This document shows positions 6,862 to 13,642 of a DNA stretch of 24,682 nt, piece by piece. Source of the DNA: SPCO01 sp964427285 (GTDB lineage Bacteria; Chloroflexota; Limnocylindria; Limnocylindrales; CSP1-4). The notes beneath the pieces are model-generated. The model worked only from the letters and a program-made list of their open reading frames with translations, was not told the origin of the DNA and ran no database searches. Made by a program: the position numbers and the translations under genes. Location of the stretch: NCBI GenBank assembly GCA_964427285.1, contig CAYRTS010000044.1, positions 1-24,682 on the forward strand, in the 5' to 3' direction. How positions within the stretch are numbered: position 1 is the stretch's first letter; each line of letters begins with the position of its first letter.

Positions 6862-8487
6862 CTAACCCCAGGGTTGCCCGAGGGGGCTGGCCAGGACGAC
6901 GACGGACGGGCCGGGCGCGGCCGTCGCGCGGCCCATCGCCCGGGGAAGATCGCCGACATCGTCGACACGCTCTGCCGGGACGCCGAATGAGCGAGCGAAC
7001 GCGACGAGGTCGGGGTTGACGAGGTCGGTCGCATAGGCGCGGCCGTGCTTTCGGATCTGGTAGTCGGCGATCGATCCGAAGGCCCCGTCATCGTGGATCA
7101 GGACGGTGACGTTCAGCTGATGTGCAACTGCGGTGGCCAGCTCCGTCGCGGTGAACAGGAAGCCCCCATCGCCGCACGACGCGACGACGCGACGATCCGG
7201 CGCTGCGATCGCCGCTCCGTTGGCGGTGCCAAGGGCGAATCCAAGCGTGGCCGAGCCCCACGGGAAGAGCGATCCGTCGGGCTCGTAGACGGGCCAGATG
7301 TAGCCGGTCCAGGAGTTCAACCGGGCCGCGTCATGGGTCAGGATTGCATCGCGCGGGATGGCCGCTCGGGCGGCAAGAAAGGCCGCGCGAACCGTGCGCT
7401 CGCTCGCCGGAACGCCATCAAGCGATCCCTCACGAGTCGCTCGCGCCCGGGCAGCTCCCCAGCCCGGCACATTGGCCCGGGCGCTGGATCCGTCGCCCAG
7501 TTCGGCCAGAAGGCCGTCGAGCGCGAGCCGCGCATCGCCCGCCACGCCCGCAGCCATGGGGTAGGAGCGGCCGACGGCGGCCGGATCGACATCGATCTGG
7601 ATGAGGTTGGGCAGTGGCAGCGTCCAGCGCGCCGTCTCGACATCGTCGAGCCGACAGCCCACCACGAGCACCGCGTCAGCCTCCTCGAGGAGCGCGCGGC
7701 ACTCGGGTCGACCGGGGTTGAGGGCGCCGGCCCACAGCGGATCGTCGGCCGGGATGGAGCCGGCACCCGTGATCGGCGTGAGGACCGGAGCATCGAGGCG
7801 GACGGCGAGCCGGCGGAGCTCCCTCGAGGCCAGCGCTCGATGGACGCCTGCACCGGGCACGATGACCACACGCTGAGCCTTCGACAGCAGGCGCGCGGCG
7901 TCGACGACGGCCGATGGGTCCGGCACGACCGGCCCTGGGAACTCGACGACGGGTATCGATCCGGTGTATGGCCGACCGAGCAGGTCGGTCGGCATCTCGA
8001 CGTAGGCCGGCCGGCGACGTCCGGCCATCGACGAACGGAGCGCCTCGCTCACGGCCGCCGGGATCGCGCCGGGGCTGCGCGGCCGCCCGACGAACGCGGT
8101 GATCGTCTCGAACGAGCGCCCCTGGTCCGGCGTCTCGTGCAGGACTCCGCGGCCCAGGCCATCCAGGTCGGAGTCGATCTGGCCGGCAAGCAGGACGACC
8201 GGCGATGAATCGGACCAGGCTTCGGCCATCGCCGCGAGCGTGTTGAACGTGCCGGGTCCGGTGGTGGTGGTGCACACGCCAGGTACTCCAAGGACCCGGG
8301 CATAGCCGTCGGCGGCGAATGCGGCTCCCTGTTCGTGGCGGGTCAGGATGTGGCGGATCGAAGGGGCACCGGCCAGCGCATCGTAAAGACCCAGCGTGTG
8401 GATCCCGGGGATCCCGAACACGGTGCGCACCGAGGCCGCCTTGAGGACCTCGACGATCGCATCGCCGACGCGTTGTGTCGCGGTCAT
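6862..8487 (-). CDS. Thiamine diphosphate-dependent enzyme, acetolactate synthase large-subunit-like
   Basis: A 541-aa enzyme with the three ThDP-family domains. The N-terminal Pyr domain has FGIPGIHTLGLYDAL (24-38) and Glu52 in RHEQGAAFAADGYAR (the glutamate that activates ThDP), then TTGPGTFN. The central domain runs from about 190 to 330. The C-terminal PP domain has ASCGDGG at 436-442 followed by HDDGAFGS, so the GDG-x(n)-NN cofactor/Mg2+ motif ends in Asp466-Asp467 instead of Asn-Asn. No separate small subunit lies nearby, and the context is not branched-chain biosynthesis, so a catabolic role (benzoylformate-decarboxylase, sulfopyruvate-decarboxylase or IlvB-like) is more likely than IlvB itself. 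ATG 8485-8487 is preferred because GGAGG at 8496-8500 precedes it by eight bases. It shares an operator region with the divergent MFS gene. Confidence 0.9.
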   Translation of the reverse strand: MTATQRVGDAIVEVLKAASVRTVFGIPGIHTLGLYDALAGAPSIRHILTRHEQGAAFAADGYARVLGVPGVCTTTTGPGTFNTLAAMAEAWSDSSPVVLLAGQIDSDLDGLGRGVLHETPDQGRSFETITAFVGRPRSPGAIPAAVSEALRSSMAGRRRPAYVEMPTDLLGRPYTGSIPVVEFPGPVVPDPSAVVDAARLLSKAQRVVIVPGAGVHRALASRELRRLAVRLDAPVLTPITGAGSIPADDPLWAGALNPGRPECRALLEEADAVLVVGCRLDDVETARWTLPLPNLIQIDVDPAAVGRSYPMAAGVAGDARLALDGLLAELGDGSSARANVPGWGAARARATREGSLDGVPASERTVRAAFLAARAAIPRDAILTHDAARLNSWTGYIWPVYEPDGSLFPWGSATLGFALGTANGAAIAAPDRRVVASCGDGGFLFTATELATAVAHQLNVTVLIHDDGAFGSIADYQIRKHGRAYATDLVNPDLVAFARSFGVPAERVDDVGDLPRAMGRATAAPGPSVVVLASPLGQPWG

Positions 8488-8519
8488 CTCGTTGCCCTCC
8501 GCGGTCCAGCCAGATCGTG

Positions 8520-8537
8520 TTGTAGACAATCTACAAT
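8520..8537. promoter_or_regulatory. Operator-like palindrome between the ThDP enzyme and MFS genes
   Basis: TTGTAGA-CAA-TCTACAA at 8520-8536 is a perfect 7-base inverted repeat that also contains TTGT-N2-ACAA, the core of many FCD/FadR-type GntR operators. The same 18-base string, with two changes, recurs at 12441-12458. On the plus strand the right half is also a good -10 box (TACAAT 8532-8537) for the MFS gene, so a bound repressor would block it. No regulator gene lies in the window. Confidence 0.75.
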
Positions 8538-8540
8538 GTC

Positions 8541-9869
8541 GTGGTGCCATCAACCGGTCCACTGTCGAATCTTCCGGGTCTCCCAGGTCTGCCGAGTCTG
8601 CCGAGCCTCCCCGGTCTGCCGGGCAGGCGCTCGACCCCCGGCAGCGGGCGCCACTCGACAGAGGTGCACAACCACAGGATGTTGCGTGGCGACGCGATCG
8701 CCATGGGCGTCGTCAATGCAGTCAGCCCGTTCATGCCGGTCCTCATTGTCAGGCTGGGTGGATCGGCGTTCGATGTCAGCCTGCTGACGGCCATCCCGGC
8801 GATCGGCGCGGTCCTGCTGGCGATCCCGGTTGGCCAGTTCCTCCAGGGCAAGCGGCGGATCGTCCCGTGGTACAGCGGGGCCCGCATGATCGCCCATCTC
8901 TCGTACGGCATCGCGGCGTTCGTGATGCTGGTGGCGCCACCGCACCTGATCATTCCGGCGCTGCTCGCCGTCTGGGCGATCGCTGCGATTCCCTCGACGG
9001 TCGGGGCGGTCGCATTTCCGATCGTGATGGATGGCGCGGCCGGCCCTCGGGGTCGCTATGTCCTGATGAGCCAGCGCTGGGCGGTCATGGGTCTGACCAC
9101 CGCGATCACCGTGGCCCTGATCGGCCAGCTCCTCGATCGGCTGGCCTTTCCGATGAGCTACCAGGTCGCCTTCGTCGGATTCTCGATCGCGGGCCTGGTC
9201 AGCTATTGGTTCACGATGCGGTTCCGGGTCCCCGACCATCCGCTCCCTGCGCCCCCCGAGCGCGGACGCCGGTTCGGTCGCACGATCGAGATGATCGAGA
9301 CGGTTCGGTCGCAGCCGGCATTCCTGCGCTACAGCGCACGACAGCTGGTGTTTGTCGTGGGCACGCGCTTCGCGGTGCCGCTGATCCCCCTCTACTACGT
9401 CCGGGAGTTGGGCGCGACCGACGCCTGGATCGGGATCATCGCCACCGGACAGTCGCTGGCGCTCCTCATCGGCTATTACGGTTGGCGCCGCCTGGCGATC
9501 GCGCGCGGCCACAACCTCGTGCTGCTGTTGACCCTTATTGTCGGCGCCCTCTATCCGGCGGCCCTGGCCCTGGTGGACGAACTCGTGGTGGTTGCCGCAC
9601 TGACCGCGGTCGCCGCGCTCTTTGCCGCCGGGATCGACCTGTCCCTGTTCGATGAACTGATGCGGCGGATCCCGCGCTCGCACGGAGTGATCTTCACCTC
9701 GATCGACACCACCCTGGTCAATCTGGCCGGCATCGTGGCCCCGCTGCTGGGAGCGACGATGGCCGTCGTCCTGGGCATCACCACGGCCCTCATGGTGGCA
9801 TCGCTGATCGGGCTCCTCGCGGCGATGCTGTTTGCCCTGGACATCCGCGGACGCGGCGCAAGCGCCTGA
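8541..9869 (+). CDS. Major facilitator superfamily transporter
   Basis: A 442-aa integral membrane protein with about 11-12 hydrophobic segments from residue 50 onward, a hydrophilic central loop near residues 230-255 (PERGRRFGRTIEMIETVRSQPAF), and an MFS-like two-bundle layout. The substrate is not recognisable. The start is uncertain: GTG 8541 (or the adjacent GTG 8544) lies 4-7 bases after the -10 box TACAAT and would be leaderless. ATG 8679, 46 codons later, is where the conserved region begins, but it too lacks a convincing Shine-Dalgarno. I keep the long form because the extra N-terminus keeps a regular Leu-Pro-Gly/Ser tripeptide through varied synonymous codons, suggesting it is translated. 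Divergent arrangement with the ThDP enzyme suggests it imports that enzyme's substrate or exports a product. Confidence 0.85.
   Translation: MVPSTGPLSNLPGLPGLPSLPSLPGLPGRRSTPGSGRHSTEVHNHRMLRGDAIAMGVVNAVSPFMPVLIVRLGGSAFDVSLLTAIPAIGAVLLAIPVGQFLQGKRRIVPWYSGARMIAHLSYGIAAFVMLVAPPHLIIPALLAVWAIAAIPSTVGAVAFPIVMDGAAGPRGRYVLMSQRWAVMGLTTAITVALIGQLLDRLAFPMSYQVAFVGFSIAGLVSYWFTMRFRVPDHPLPAPPERGRRFGRTIEMIETVRSQPAFLRYSARQLVFVVGTRFAVPLIPLYYVRELGATDAWIGIIATGQSLALLIGYYGWRRLAIARGHNLVLLLTLIVGALYPAALALVDELVVVAALTAVAALFAAGIDLSLFDELMRRIPRSHGVIFTSIDTTLVNLAGIVAPLLGATMAVVLGITTALMVASLIGLLAAMLFALDIRGRGASA
8571..8624 (+). repeat. Six tandem 9-base units encoding Leu-Pro-(Gly/Ser)
   Basis: Residues 11-28 of the MFS protein are six uninterrupted Leu-Pro-Gly or Leu-Pro-Ser triplets. 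Leu codons alternate among CTT, CTC and CTG, and Pro codons among CCG, CCA and CCC, so the units have diverged at silent positions while the peptide pattern stays intact. Confidence 0.75.
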
Positions 9870-9889
9870 TGTAGCCGCGCGCGGCCCAT

Positions 9890-9914
9890 CGGAACCGGGT
9901 GTCGCGTGGTTCCG
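9890..9914. terminator. Hairpin between convergent MFS and amidohydrolase genes
   Basis: CGGAACC (9890-9896) and GGTTCCG (9908-9914) form a perfect 7-base stem with an 11-base loop in the 46-base gap, ending next to the amidohydrolase stop. No T-tract follows on either strand, so it would be a rho-independent-like or mRNA-end structure rather than a canonical terminator. Confidence 0.45.
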
Positions 9915-9915
9915 G

Positions 9916-11115
9916 TCAGGCCGCCGTGCGAGGGACGATGCGCCCGGCCTGGATCACGAGCCTGGGCCGCTCGAGGCGGCTGAGGTCGCGCAGCGGATCG
10001 CCATCGACGAGGATCATGTCGGCGCGCTTGCCAACTTCGATCGTCCCGACCTCCGATTCCAGACCGAGCAGCCTGGCTGCCGTCGATGTTGCAGCCTGGA
10101 TCGCCCGCATCGCTGACGCCCCGTGGTCGTGGAGGAGGGCGATCTCGCGCCAGACCATCTCCGGCATCACACCGCGGACCCCGGTGTCGGTTCCGGTCGC
10201 CACCTCGACGCCGAGACGGATGGCGGTCTCACACGACCGCCGGTGGAGGCGTTCGATCTCAGCCTGGCGCTCGCGCTGGCCCTGGGTCAGGCCGGGCAGA
10301 TTCCTCCAGACGTCGGTCACGGTCAGCGTCGGGACCAGTGTCGTGCCCGTCTCGACGAGCATGGCGAGGGCCGCCTCGTCAGCCAGGAAGGCATGTTCGA
10401 CACTGGCCACCCCGGCCTGCGCAGAGCGGCGGACCGACTCGCTGTTCTGGGCATGGCTCATCACTCGCCGATGCAGCCGACCGGCCTCGCCCACGACGGC
10501 CTCCAATTCCGCGAGGGTGACCTCTTCAACACCCGCCACGGCCGAAGTCAGCATCGCGGCCTCGCTCGACACGATCTTGATCACGTCGGCGCCGTCGCGG
10601 ACGTTCGCCCGGACGGCCTTCACGAATTCGAGCTCACCGTCCGCCTCACGACCGAACAGGTACCCGTGGCCGCCGGTGATGGTCAGGGCCGGTCCGGCCG
10701 CCAGCAGCCGTGGTCCGGGAACCTGGCCCGCCGCGATGGCCGCACTCAACGCGACGTCAAGGTTGGCCGGCGAGCCGCCGCTTCGGGCGGTCGTCACGCC
10801 GGCCTCAAGGGCACGTCTGGCCATGCCGACTGCTCGCAGGACCAGGCTCGGGAGGCCCTCGGTTCGATAGAGCGCGAAGGCATCCTCGACCGTGGGATCG
10901 AGCGTGTAATGGGCGTGGCAATCGATCAGGCCGGGCAGCAGGGTCGCGCCGCTGGCGTCGATCACGATTGCCCCGGCGGGCAGGGCGCGGGCCGGATCGG
11001 CCGAAGCGATCGAGCTGATCCGATCGCCTTCGATCACCACTTCGAGGCCCGACCGGGCATCATCGCCCAGGCCGTCGATGAGTCGCCCTCCGCGGATGAC
11101 GACGACCGAGGTCAT
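9916..11115 (-). CDS. Imidazolonepropionase-like metal-dependent amidohydrolase
   Basis: A 399-aa cytoplasmic binuclear metal hydrolase of the subgroup that includes Xaa-Pro/Xaa-Arg dipeptidases and imidazolonepropionase-like proteins. Ligands visible: His67 and His69 in DCHAHY, Lys180 in VIKIVSS (the carboxylated bridging lysine), His221 in SHAQN, His241 in VEHAF, and Asp310 in TGTDTG. GGHG at 148-151 and the C-terminal VGKRADMILVDGDPL segment are typical. The start ATG 11113-11115 has GAGGG five bases upstream. It follows the decarboxylase gene with a 16-base gap, so both are probably one transcript under the operator at 12439-12458. Known relatives act on N-acyl or dipeptide substrates with C-terminal Pro, Arg or Lys; the true substrate is unknown, but it presumably supplies or consumes a compound in the decarboxylase pathway. 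Confidence 0.9.
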   Translation of the reverse strand: MTSVVVIRGGRLIDGLGDDARSGLEVVIEGDRISSIASADPARALPAGAIVIDASGATLLPGLIDCHAHYTLDPTVEDAFALYRTEGLPSLVLRAVGMARRALEAGVTTARSGGSPANLDVALSAAIAAGQVPGPRLLAAGPALTITGGHGYLFGREADGELEFVKAVRANVRDGADVIKIVSSEAAMLTSAVAGVEEVTLAELEAVVGEAGRLHRRVMSHAQNSESVRRSAQAGVASVEHAFLADEAALAMLVETGTTLVPTLTVTDVWRNLPGLTQGQRERQAEIERLHRRSCETAIRLGVEVATGTDTGVRGVMPEMVWREIALLHDHGASAMRAIQAATSTAARLLGLESEVGTIEVGKRADMILVDGDPLRDLSRLERPRLVIQAGRIVPRTAA

Positions 11116-11131
11116 CTGACCCTCGCCGGCG

Positions 11132-12400
11132 TCACGTGTAGGTCGCCCGACCGCCCTCGCTGGTCAGCTGGCCGCCCCGCACGAGCTCGGCCACCTCACG
11201 CAGGTCCGCGAGGTAGGCATCCACGAACGGCTCGTGACCGGCCGATTGCATGAATCGAATCGAGCGGACCGGATGGCTGTCACGGAAGACCAGCCAGCCG
11301 CGCGCCTCCAGGCCGTCGGCGATCGCAAAGACGTCCAGCGTCCGGGACGTGTAGCCGAACACCGACATGGCCGGTTTGCCCATCACCTCGAGCCCGTCGA
11401 TCGCCTCGATCCCATCCCACCAGCGACGCAGGTAGGCCATCGTCGCGCCGACCACGCGCAGGTAGCCCTCCTCGCCCAGGTAGGTCATCACCGCCCAGGC
11501 TGCCGCAATGGCACCGCCCGGCCGCGTCCCGGTCATCGACGGCGTCACGTACCAGTCGTCTGGACGCTGTGGGCCGCCGAACTGAAAGACCTGGTGGCGG
11601 AAGATTTCCGGATCGCGCGACATGATGACCGAGGCGCCTTTCGCCGTGTAGCCGAACTTGTGCAGGTCGGCGGAGATCGTGGTCACGCCGGGGACGCGGA
11701 AATCGAAGGTCGGCACCGGGTAGCCGAGCTTCTCCGCAAAGGGCAGGAAGAACCCCCCGACGCACGAGTCGACGTGGAAGTTGATGTCGCGCTCCGCGGC
11801 CAGCGGGGCGAGCTCCTCGATCGGGTCGACCATCCCGAGCGTCAGGCTTGGGGCGGACGCCACGAGCAGGACGGTGTCGTCGTCGATCGCCGCCCGGTAG
11901 GCGTCGAGATCGATCTGGAGATCGGGGGCCAGCGGCACGGGTACGAGCTCCAGCCCGAAGTAGTGGGCCGCCTTCCAGAACGCCGGATGCGCCGAGTCGG
12001 GGACGACCATTCGGGGCCTGGTGATCTCGGGATGGACGGCACGGGCCCTATCGCGTGCCGACTTGACGCCCATCAGGATGCTCTCCGATCCACCCGAGGT
12101 GATGCTCCCGATCGCGTCGGGACCGTGGAGGAGGCCGGCGGTGTAGTCGATCACTTCGCGCTCGAACCGGGCGAGACTGGGAAAGGTCGACGGGAGCAGC
12201 CCGTTGGTGGAGAAGAAGCTGAGATAGGCCTCCTTGGCGACCTCGACCACGTCGTCACCGGCCATGTAGTTGGTTCCGGCGGCGAGGCGCTCCAGCCAGC
12301 GTGCGTCGTGGTTCGATGCCTCGTCCATCCGGGCCCGGATCTGATCTCTGGACGTCCCGTGCTGCGGGAGTTGCACTCGCGGCTCTATCAGCGTCGTCAT
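11132..12400 (-). CDS. PLP-dependent group II decarboxylase / sphingosine-1-phosphate-lyase-like protein
   Basis: A 422-aa fold-type I PLP enzyme. Visible: GGSES at 103-107 (phosphate-binding loop), His138 in SAHPAF (stacks on the PLP ring), HVDSCVGGF with Asp211 (pyridine nitrogen), and SADLHKFG with Lys248 as the Schiff-base lysine. The LPSTFPSLARFE segment and the S-x-H-K-x-G form resemble sphingosine-phosphate lyases and tyrosine/glutamate decarboxylase-like proteins rather than serine hydroxymethyltransferases. The likely reaction is decarboxylation of an amino acid or retro-aldol cleavage of a phosphorylated amino alcohol; which one cannot be decided by eye. ATG 12398-12400 has GAGGG eight bases upstream. 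It heads the two-gene operon with the amidohydrolase. Confidence 0.9.
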   Translation of the reverse strand: MTTLIEPRVQLPQHGTSRDQIRARMDEASNHDARWLERLAAGTNYMAGDDVVEVAKEAYLSFFSTNGLLPSTFPSLARFEREVIDYTAGLLHGPDAIGSITSGGSESILMGVKSARDRARAVHPEITRPRMVVPDSAHPAFWKAAHYFGLELVPVPLAPDLQIDLDAYRAAIDDDTVLLVASAPSLTLGMVDPIEELAPLAAERDINFHVDSCVGGFFLPFAEKLGYPVPTFDFRVPGVTTISADLHKFGYTAKGASVIMSRDPEIFRHQVFQFGGPQRPDDWYVTPSMTGTRPGGAIAAAWAVMTYLGEEGYLRVVGATMAYLRRWWDGIEAIDGLEVMGKPAMSVFGYTSRTLDVFAIADGLEARGWLVFRDSHPVRSIRFMQSAGHEPFVDAYLADLREVAELVRGGQLTSEGGRATYT

Positions 12401-12438
12401 CCGCTCGGCCCTCTGACTGACCTCGCGCCTCGACGCGC

Positions 12439-12458
12439 GATTGTCGACAATCTACGAT
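12439..12458. promoter_or_regulatory. Operator-like palindrome upstream of the decarboxylase operon
   Basis: GATTGTCGACAATC (12439-12452) is a perfect 14-base palindrome, extended to TTGTCGACAATCTACGAT (12441-12458), which matches 8520-8537 at 16 of 18 positions. On the minus strand TTGCCG (12473-12478), an 18-base spacer and TAGATT (12449-12454) form a plausible promoter, so the palindrome overlaps the -10 box, as expected for a repressor site. The core TTGT-N2-ACAA fits a GntR/FCD-type regulator. Confidence 0.75.
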
Positions 12459-12498
12459 ATCCACGAGCCCGACGGCAATGGCGGCCCCAGGATCGCGA

Positions 12499-12873
12499 TC
12501 AGAGACCCAGCACGAACCGAAGCGCGGCATCGACCCGATCCAGTGTCTCGGGTTTGAGGCGGCCCGCCTTCCGGCCGAGGAACGCGGTCGGAAGCGTGAG
12601 CGGCTGGTCACATTTGACCCACCCGTCGCGCGGCAATGCGGCAGCCTGGGCCCCGACCTGAACGAGGAACGGAGGTCGGAATTCGGCGGCCTTGGCGGTG
12701 CTGGTCATCGGAACGACGACGACCGTCGACGAACGCTGCAGACGGTCAGTCTGGACGATCACCGCCGGGTGCGGGCCGCGGATCACGTGTCCACCCACCT
12801 CAGGGAAGTCGACCCAGTGGATATCGCCGCGTCGCGGTCCAACGATCCCGGGTTCGCGGCCGATCCCTACCAC
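12499..12873 (-). CDS. MazF/PemK-family endoribonuclease toxin
   Basis: A 124-aa toxin expected to cut single-stranded mRNA at short specific sequences. Family features: PRRGDIHWVDFPEVGGHVIRG near residues 13-33 (RGD loop and first strands), HPAVIVQTD, VVVVPMTST with the catalytic Thr/Ser region, and DGWVKCDQPLTLP, followed by the usual C-terminal helix LDRVDAALRFVLGL. Length is normal. The start is GTG 12871-12873, seven bases inside the antitoxin gene, with GGAG five bases upstream, so translation is coupled to the antitoxin. The Trp-Val-Lys-Cys-Asp segment corresponds to the S1/S2 interface in MazF. It looks intact. It ends 98 bases from the decarboxylase start, the gap holding the operator-like palindrome. 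Confidence 0.92.
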   Translation of the reverse strand: MVGIGREPGIVGPRRGDIHWVDFPEVGGHVIRGPHPAVIVQTDRLQRSSTVVVVPMTSTAKAAEFRPPFLVQVGAQAAALPRDGWVKCDQPLTLPTAFLGRKAGRLKPETLDRVDAALRFVLGL

Positions 12874-13196
12874 TCCAGCTCCGACCAGAGCTTCGCGGTG
12901 ATCGGCAGATATGCCTGCGCCCAGTCGAGGTTCTCCTGGTTCTGAGCCTCGATTGCACGGTCGAGGCTGGCCTGCTCGGCGTCATCGAGGGTTCGGCGGA
13001 GCGAGGCGCCGATTGTCGCGCTCACGCTCAGGCCCGTCGCGGCGGCGCTGGCGCGCACGATCTCCACGAGATCGGCTGGCAGGCTGATCGAAAGCTTCGT
13101 GTGGGGCGTGGCCGAAGCCGTCGAGCCGTACGGTACGACCGCTTCCGCGAAGCGTCGGTGTTGGTGGGATCGTTGGTCATCCACGGTAGGATGCAT
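12867..13196 (-). CDS. Ribbon-helix-helix (CopG-type) antitoxin of the MazF module
   Basis: A small protein with a central HTKLSISLPADLVEIVRASAAATGL segment (about residues 32-56 from ATG 13196), which fits a ribbon-helix-helix DNA-binding fold: beta strand TKLSISLP, then two helices. The C-terminal part (QASLDRAIEAQNQENLDWAQAYLPITAKLWSELEW) is acidic and Trp-rich, suitable for wrapping MazF. Starts: ATG 13196 (109 aa) lies inside the predicted -10 box, so GTG 13182-13184 (105 aa) is more consistent with the promoter. The first 25 or so residues are not conserved-looking. The stop TAG 12867-12869 overlaps the toxin start. It should repress its own operon. Confidence 0.85.
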   Translation of the reverse strand: MHPTVDDQRSHQHRRFAEAVVPYGSTASATPHTKLSISLPADLVEIVRASAAATGLSVSATIGASLRRTLDDAEQASLDRAIEAQNQENLDWAQAYLPITAKLWSELEW

Positions 13197-13224
13197 GGTA
13201 CGAAGATGGGTACGAACACGTCAA
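13195..13224 (-). promoter_or_regulatory. Promoter and direct repeats of the MazF module
   Basis: On the minus strand, TTGACG (13219-13224), an 18-base spacer and TACCAT (13195-13200). A direct repeat GGTACGAA (plus-strand 13197-13204 and 13209-13216), 12 bases apart, lies in the spacer and -10, and a partial third copy GGTACGA at 13132-13138 lies in the coding region. Such repeats are candidate ribbon-helix-helix binding sites. The predicted transcript start is near 13188, so initiation at GTG 13184 would be almost leaderless. Confidence 0.55.
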
Positions 13225-13642
13225 GGGTGTCATCTGCGCCCGGTTTGCGAGGCGTCAGGGGGTCGGCCGAAAGCGCTCGTCCGGCGTTCGACAGCCGAGC
13301 AGACGCTCTCGGGGCGGCGGGGCTGGTGGGTGGCGGGCCCATCGGCTAGCGCCGGCGATCCCAAGGCCTGTGCTGACTCCACGTCCTCCGTCGCGCTCGT
13401 GGCGGGCCGCAGCCCGGGCATCCGTGGGCTGGTGATGCTGTGTGACCAGGCCGAGCAGGAACCAAGCCGTGCGGGCCGCCATGAACCAGGTTCCTATGGG
13501 CTGGGCATCGATCCGGATAACGCCCAGATCGACTATGGGTTCCAGCCGATCACCTACACTCTCCGCCTGCGAGCGGGGAGTCAGGCGCAGACGAGCCGCG
13601 GAGGGCACGTCTTCCCGGCACCGGAGCAGAGAGGGAGCCAGG
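13225..13642. other. Non-coding stretch upstream of the peptide-importer operon
   Basis: About 420 bases with no convincing gene; open frames here lack ribosome sites and family resemblance. It must contain the promoter of the importer operon, but I see no clear -35/-10 pair; TACACT at 13555-13560 is a lone -10-like hexamer, about 80 bases before the start. Two inverted repeats are visible: CAGCCC (13410-13415) with GGGCTG (13426-13431), and GGAACC with GGTTCC further on (about 13460-13496). No tRNA, T-box or known riboswitch pattern was recognised. Confidence 0.5.

Noticed and set aside
8550..9683. A 377-codon minus-strand open frame opposite the MFS gene
   Set aside because: Composition is biased to Arg, Asp, Gln and His, typical of an antisense shadow of a hydrophobic protein; no domain seen.
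11234..12661. A 475-codon plus-strand open frame opposite the decarboxylase and MazF
   Set aside because: Spans two genes on the other strand, low-complexity composition, no Shine-Dalgarno.
13410..13500. Possible tRNA, T-box or riboswitch suggested by inverted repeats
   Set aside because: No T-loop consensus, no T-box TGGNACC bulge and no known aptamer core could be found.
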